Position numbers and translations under genes: made by a program
The notes under the pieces: model-generated
Database searches by the model: none
What the model was told of the DNA's origin: nothing
Seen by the model: only the letters and a program-made list of their open reading frames with translations
Assembly (NCBI GenBank): GCA_910580155.1
Contig: CAJTWX010000024.1
Span: 8,974 to 19,832, forward strand
Reading direction: 5' to 3'
DNA from: an uncultured Alphaproteobacteria bacterium
GTDB taxonomy: Bacteria; Pseudomonadota; Alphaproteobacteria; RF32; CAG-239
Length of the DNA stretch: 10,859 nt
In this document: piece by piece, positions 7,130 through 10,859 of the stretch
Layout of the letters: each line of letters opens with the position of its first letter
Position numbering within the stretch: position 1 is the stretch's first letter

Positions 7130-7152
7130 TATTTTGCTTTATCTCCGTTAGG

Positions 7153-10100
7153 TTAGAACAGTTCTATATCTCCGGTCATTTCTTCATCGTCATCCGGAAA
7201 ATCTGCTACGGTTCCGTCTGCTGCAGGCGGAGGGATTGCTCCGGGAACAGAAGTTCTTTGCTGCTGATTTTGCTGGGGATTGTCATCTCCTATCAGCGGC
7301 GAATTTTGCGGTTGATTTTGTGCTCCCTGATTATTCTGGACTCGCTGATTTGTATTGTTATTTGTTTCTACAGATGTGGTTTCATTATCATCAATCAGGA
7401 TATTTTTATGTCTGGCATCAACAATGGAGGTTTCGCCTTTTTCTATTTCCTTGGTGCTTCGTAACCATAAATCCGTCATTGGATATATAATTATCCTTGT
7501 TCCTGCCGGAACAAATGTTACAGGCTCAATCTGCGATTTATTTTCTATAATTTCATCCAAAATATCGTTCATCTTTTCCATAAATTGCTGGCGGGCATCT
7601 GATGCAGCCTGCTGCTTGGAAGTTTCCACTTCTCCTGTAGCATCTTGGTCTGCTGCCATCATATAAGTTATGGCAGAAGTCGCCAGTGTTCCCACTAAAG
7701 GCATTGTATATTTTTTAACCATTTGCTCATCAACATAGCCTAAAGCACCGCCACCGCGACCTTGCGCATCGCCTGTTTGGCTGCGCGAATCCAAAATAAA
7801 GGCTATACCATCAGGACGGATAATGCGCTGCCAAGAAATTTTGAGTTTTACGCCACCGCTGGTTCCATCAAAACGACTCTCAATATCCAAATCTGTTCCA
7901 TCATTCAACCCGCCAATAATTCTGCTACCGGCCGGAATAATAACATTTCTGCCCATCTCTCCATAAACATTCCGTTCAACAATAGCAGTTATCGGAACAT
8001 TTCCTAATGATATCAACGAACGTGCCAATACTGCCGGAATCGGTTTATCCGCCGTTATCATATTGCTCATATCAACACGCAACGTCGAAATGGAACGTTC
8101 AACGCCATTCCAGCTGTCCTGCCACCCTGTATAGGCCGCAGTGTCAATATTATTAGATATAGATTTTCCAGACATTGACTGCCTTCTGCTGCTCTGCAGC
8201 TGGGCAAGAATTGCCGCACGCCGCGGGTCGTACCGCCCTCCGGGGCCGGCGCCGCCAGCCGGTCCGACATTAACCGGTTCATTACCGGTTCCGTGTGCAG
8301 GAACAACAACGCCCTGCATTATCGTTTTCCACCAATTTCTGTCTGCCGTTTTATCTTTTGGCTTATTTTCAGCCTGAAAATCACCGATTACTTTGCCGTT
8401 TCCATCAATTATTTTTCCATTTTTATCACGACTTCCGACAATCTTTCCACTGCTGTCGATAACATCATCATTACTATTAACATCACCGATATATTTTCCC
8501 CCGGGGGTTACAGCTATACCGATGATTTTGTGTTTAACCATCGTATCGCTGCTTTTACCGATATCCGTTTCTGTCTGATTATCATCCAAATCAGCCGGCT
8601 GTTCATTTATTTCAATATCCGGATTTTCATTTTTAGCGTCAACCGGCGGAATATCTTTTTCTTTACTTTGCTCTTCGGCGGACGGCTCTAAAACATCCCC
8701 TGCACGATGATAATACTGAAGCGGCTCTGCTTCAGCTATGACAGTATTAGACGAATCTATAATTTTTCCGTTATCCCCCAACTGGCCAACCTGTATATTT
8801 TTATAATTAATGACACTGCCATCTAAATTCAAATAACCGATAATGTTTTTTTCCGAGTTTCGAATATAATAGTCGCGATTACCACGGGCAATCAGGTTTT
8901 GTTTTTTATCTAACACAAAACCTTGATATATTGCACCTCGTATTTCTCCCATAATACTATAAACCATTCCGTTTTTGGCGATGTAGCCTATAGTTTTCCC
9001 ATCATTGTCATATGCATATAAATCATACAGAGCATATCCGGTTTTGCCATTTTGCAGACGAACAAAACCATTATAGTTTACGTGTCCCAAAATATCTCCT
9101 GAATCGGATAAAACATCGCCCCTGGAATTAACACGCCCCAGATACGCATTATTATCATCAAACGCAACTTTATATTTGAATACTACGCCGATATTCTCCC
9201 TTGAGCTATCGTAAACACTGCCATCCAAACCGATATACGCAATTTCTTGTCCTGCTTCATTGATAACATTACCCGAAAAATTTGTTTCTCCAATTATTTG
9301 ACCGCTATAATCCATAATCTGAGCCTGCGGAATAAGCTGACCGACTATTTCATTTTGGGAATTTTTAATATTGCCCCAAATATCCTGACAGCCTAAATTA
9401 TGATTATCATAATTTAAGACAGTTCCTACCGGTGTTTCAACACCGAGAATATTCCCATTATCACCAAGCACCGCTTGCGGCTGAACTACATAACCTATAA
9501 CTTCTTCCGTTTCGTTCATTACCTGCTTATTTGCTAAAATCATTCCTATATGGGCACCGGTACCGTTTTTAACATCGCCATTATCTGAAACAACCCCTAA
9601 AAACTTACAATCGGATGTTATTGCCGTGCCAAAAGGCTGAGCTAATCCGTAAAGTGCTCCCATATTATCAAGAACATAGCCATCTGAACTTACCTTACCA
9701 ATAATTTCTCCGGCTTTTCGTATCCGGCCGTTTGGCAAGACTGCACCTAAATAATCTCCGTTTATACTGACGCCCAGTCCTGCCGTTCCGGCTGTCCCTT
9801 TTTGTTGTTTGGGATTTCCGGTTATGCTGACAACCTGACCATTGGGCAAAATTTTGGCATCTATCTGATTTTGGCTGTTAATTACCAAATTGCTCGGATT
9901 TGTATATCCTATTGCTGTTCCATAAAAATCTGTGGCGTAATCAGATATTGCGGTTTTTCCCAGCAGTTTATTATTTTTATCAATTAAAATTCCAGAACCG
10001 GTTATTTGGGACACTTCGTTTAAAGAAGAATTTTCGGTTTTGCCATCATTTGCCACATAGGTCAGGATATTGCCATTTTCAGCAACTATTCCTGCGGGTT

Positions 10101-10859
10101 TATAGTTTAGACCGCTTATTACCTTCTTTTCATCAAACACATACCCATACGGCGTTATTGTATAATTTTTGCCATTATATGTCATCGGGGTATTTATTCC
10201 GGCCTGCCCCATAAACTCATTGTTGCTGCTGTATATTACCCTGTCATTTAAGACGCGCGCAAATTCCCTGCCTTTTTTATCTATTACACTTTGTTTTTGC
10301 ACATATCCAAGTTCTGCTCCCTCAAGGGATATTGCTTTACCGCCAACAGCTGCATTTCCACGTACTGAACCCAGATAATCAAATACGGGACCTGTGGCAT
10401 TGATATAGCCGATTACCTGACCTTTGTTATCAATCACGTTTCCGGACGCACCTATTTTACCGATTATTTCCTGCGCTTTGACAACATTGCCGTTTCCAAT
10501 TAAACGCCCCAGATATTTACCATCTGGCGTATTGGCTGTTGCAGCCTGCCTGATTGTAAACCCGAGTACAGTTCCATCTTTGCCGACAACCCTGTTGCCT
10601 ACAACAGCCGTTCCGACAACCTTGCCTTTATCTAAAACATCACCATTATAGCTTACTATGCCCAGATAGCCGCCCTCATAATTAAATGCATAGCCGGTTT
10701 CAACAATATGCCCAATCGCATTGCCGTCGGCATTATATATAAAACCGTTTGCCCGTACATTGCCGACAACATTCTTATTTATTCCGCTTACCTTGCCATC
10801 CGGCGCTATACTGCCAAGAAACTTTCCTGATGGCGTTATAACCATCTTTGATGATATCA
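7153..10859 (-). CDS. virB10: Giant repeat-containing VirB10/TrbI-family T4SS protein (5' end outside window)
   Basis: VirB10 spans the envelope of type IV secretion systems, anchored in the inner membrane with its C-terminal domain in the outer-membrane core. Numbering is from the ATG at 10845, which is probably not the start: the frame stays open to the edge and this Met lies inside a repeat. Layout: 17-residue repeats to about 704; an acidic, proline-containing linker (717-770); three more repeats (776-823); a Gly/Pro-rich stretch (859-876); the TrbI/VirB10 domain (about 932-1130); and a Gln/Asn/Pro-rich tail ending in an acidic DDDEE segment. The domain shows AVLARSLIS, NVIIPAGSRIIGG (967-979), ISWQRIIRPDG, a hydrophobic antenna-like segment (about 1047-1064) and FVPAGTRI..YPMTDLWL. 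Ordinary VirB10 has about 400-480 residues; this part alone has over 1,230. No membrane segment precedes the repeats in the window, so the inner-membrane anchor is presumably upstream. Confidence 0.9.
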   Translation of the reverse strand, partial: ISSKMVITPSGKFLGSIAPDGKVSGINKNVVGNVRANGFIYNADGNAIGHIVETGYAFNYEGGYLGIVSYNGDVLDKGKVVGTAVVGNRVVGKDGTVLGFTIRQAATANTPDGKYLGRLIGNGNVVKAQEIIGKIGASGNVIDNKGQVIGYINATGPVFDYLGSVRGNAAVGGKAISLEGAELGYVQKQSVIDKKGREFARVLNDRVIYSSNNEFMGQAGINTPMTYNGKNYTITPYGYVFDEKKVISGLNYKPAGIVAENGNILTYVANDGKTENSSLNEVSQITGSGILIDKNNKLLGKTAISDYATDFYGTAIGYTNPSNLVINSQNQIDAKILPNGQVVSITGNPKQQKGTAGTAGLGVSINGDYLGAVLPNGRIRKAGEIIGKVSSDGYVLDNMGALYGLAQPFGTAITSDCKFLGVVSDNGDVKNGTGAHIGMILANKQVMNETEEVIGYVVQPQAVLGDNGNILGVETPVGTVLNYDNHNLGCQDIWGNIKNSQNEIVGQLIPQAQIMDYSGQIIGETNFSGNVINEAGQEIAYIGLDGSVYDSSRENIGVVFKYKVAFDDNNAYLGRVNSRGDVLSDSGDILGHVNYNGFVRLQNGKTGYALYDLYAYDNDGKTIGYIAKNGMVYSIMGEIRGAIYQGFVLDKKQNLIARGNRDYYIRNSEKNIIGYLNLDGSVINYKNIQVGQLGDNGKIIDSSNTVIAEAEPLQYYHRAGDVLEPSAEEQSKEKDIPPVDAKNENPDIEINEQPADLDDNQTETDIGKSSDTMVKHKIIGIAVTPGGKYIGDVNSNDDVIDSSGKIVGSRDKNGKIIDGNGKVIGDFQAENKPKDKTADRNWWKTIMQGVVVPAHGTGNEPVNVGPAGGAGPGGRYDPRRAAILAQLQSSRRQSMSGKSISNNIDTAAYTGWQDSWNGVERSISTLRVDMSNMITADKPIPAVLARSLISLGNVPITAIVERNVYGEMGRNVIIPAGSRIIGGLNDGTDLDIESRFDGTSGGVKLKISWQRIIRPDGIAFILDSRSQTGDAQGRGGGALGYVDEQMVKKYTMPLVGTLATSAITYMMAADQDATGEVETSKQQAASDARQQFMEKMNDILDEIIENKSQIEPVTFVPAGTRIIIYPMTDLWLRSTKEIEKGETSIVDARHKNILIDDNETTSVETNNNTNQRVQNNQGAQNQPQNSPLIGDDNPQQNQQQRTSVPGAIPPPAADGTVADFPDDDEEMTGDIELF
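8377..8520 (-). repeat. Second, three-unit block of the same 17-residue repeat
   Basis: Units GKYIG, GKIVG and GKVIG start at residues 783, 800 and 817, again exactly 17 apart, with VIDSSG and KIIDGNG at the D/N positions. They are closer to each other than most units of the main array. They are separated from that array by the acidic linker at residues 717-770 (8536-8697) and lead into the Gly/Pro-rich stretch before the TrbI domain. Confidence 0.8.
8734..10845 (-). repeat. Array of 17-residue (51-bp) protein repeats in the VirB10-like protein
   Basis: About 40 degenerate units follow the pattern [G/N]-x-hydrophobic-hydrophobic-G-x-hydrophobic-xxx-G-x-[V/I]-x-[D/N]-xx. Unit starts at residues 379, 396, 413, 430, 447, 464, 481, 498, 515, 532, 549, 566 and 583 are in exact 17-residue register. 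Earlier units (7, 24, 41, 58, 74, 91, 109, 125, 142, 159, 176, 192, 209) keep it within one residue. Register is looser around 225-350. Clear examples are GEIIG (379), GQIIG (515), GDILG (583) and GKTIG (616). The DNA copies are too divergent to be recent duplications. Alternating hydrophobics and spaced glycines suggest short beta-strands, possibly a solenoid. Confidence 0.85.

Noticed and set aside
8067..8309. Minus-strand 80-residue open frame within the VirB10 gene
   Set aside because: It lies in another frame of the GC-rich stretch of a clearly coding gene and shows no recognisable domain.
8734..10845. CRISPR array or tandem DNA repeat suggested by the 51-bp periodicity
   Set aside because: The periodicity is at protein level; DNA copies are strongly divergent, there is no constant repeat with unique spacers, and one reading frame runs through without stops.
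10843..10845. ATG at 10845 as the start of the VirB10-like protein
   Set aside because: The frame remains open to the window edge, the Met falls inside a repeat unit (VITPSGKFLG), and no ribosome-binding site precedes it.
7153..10859. Identification of the giant protein as DotG/IcmE of a Dot/Icm (type IVB) system
   Set aside because: The C-terminal motifs (VIIPAGSRIIGG, SWQRIIRPDG, VPAGTRI) fit the VirB10/TrbI type, and the neighbour is VirB11-like rather than DotB-like. The repeats also do not match the DotG pentapeptide-type pattern.

Overview
The window looks like chromosomal DNA of an alphaproteobacterium of fairly low GC (about 40 % by eye). The evidence is the RecF text (an LSQGRGLR-type stretch after Walker A and an STGEQK signature) and the core gene order rpmH-rnpA-yidD-yidC-engB. 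The host lineage is an inference. Host-associated or gut alphaproteobacteria with type IV secretion would fit, but no taxonomic marker here settles it.

Left part (1-2300): the 3' part of recF, cut by the window edge, converges on gpsA (glycerol-3-phosphate dehydrogenase) across a strong bidirectional hairpin terminator. A small lysine-rich unknown gene lies upstream of gpsA on the same strand. Middle part (2680-6096): a divergent promoter region containing a 10-bp inverted repeat drives the unknown gene leftward and a compact operon rightward. That operon holds rpmH (ribosomal protein L34), rnpA (RNase P protein), yidD and yidC (membrane protein insertion) and engB (ribosome-assembly GTPase). 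It is a translation and membrane-biogenesis unit with overlapping or closely packed genes, apart from an 87-nt gap before yidC.

Right part (6093-10859): two type IV secretion system (T4SS) genes run leftward, a giant VirB10/TrbI-family protein followed by a VirB11 ATPase. The virB11 stop overlaps the engB stop in convergent orientation. virB8/virB9-like genes would be expected beyond the right edge, but that is not seen.

The most unusual content is in the VirB10 protein. At least 700 residues before its conserved C-terminal domain form a strikingly regular 17-residue repeat. Thirteen consecutive units at residues 379-599 are in exact 17-residue register, and three more units follow an acidic linker. 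The protein is open at the right edge, so its true start, and probably its inner-membrane segment, lie outside the window. This resembles in principle the repeat-expanded VirB10 homologues CagY and DotG, but the repeat sequence is different and suggests an elongated beta-rich rod or solenoid.
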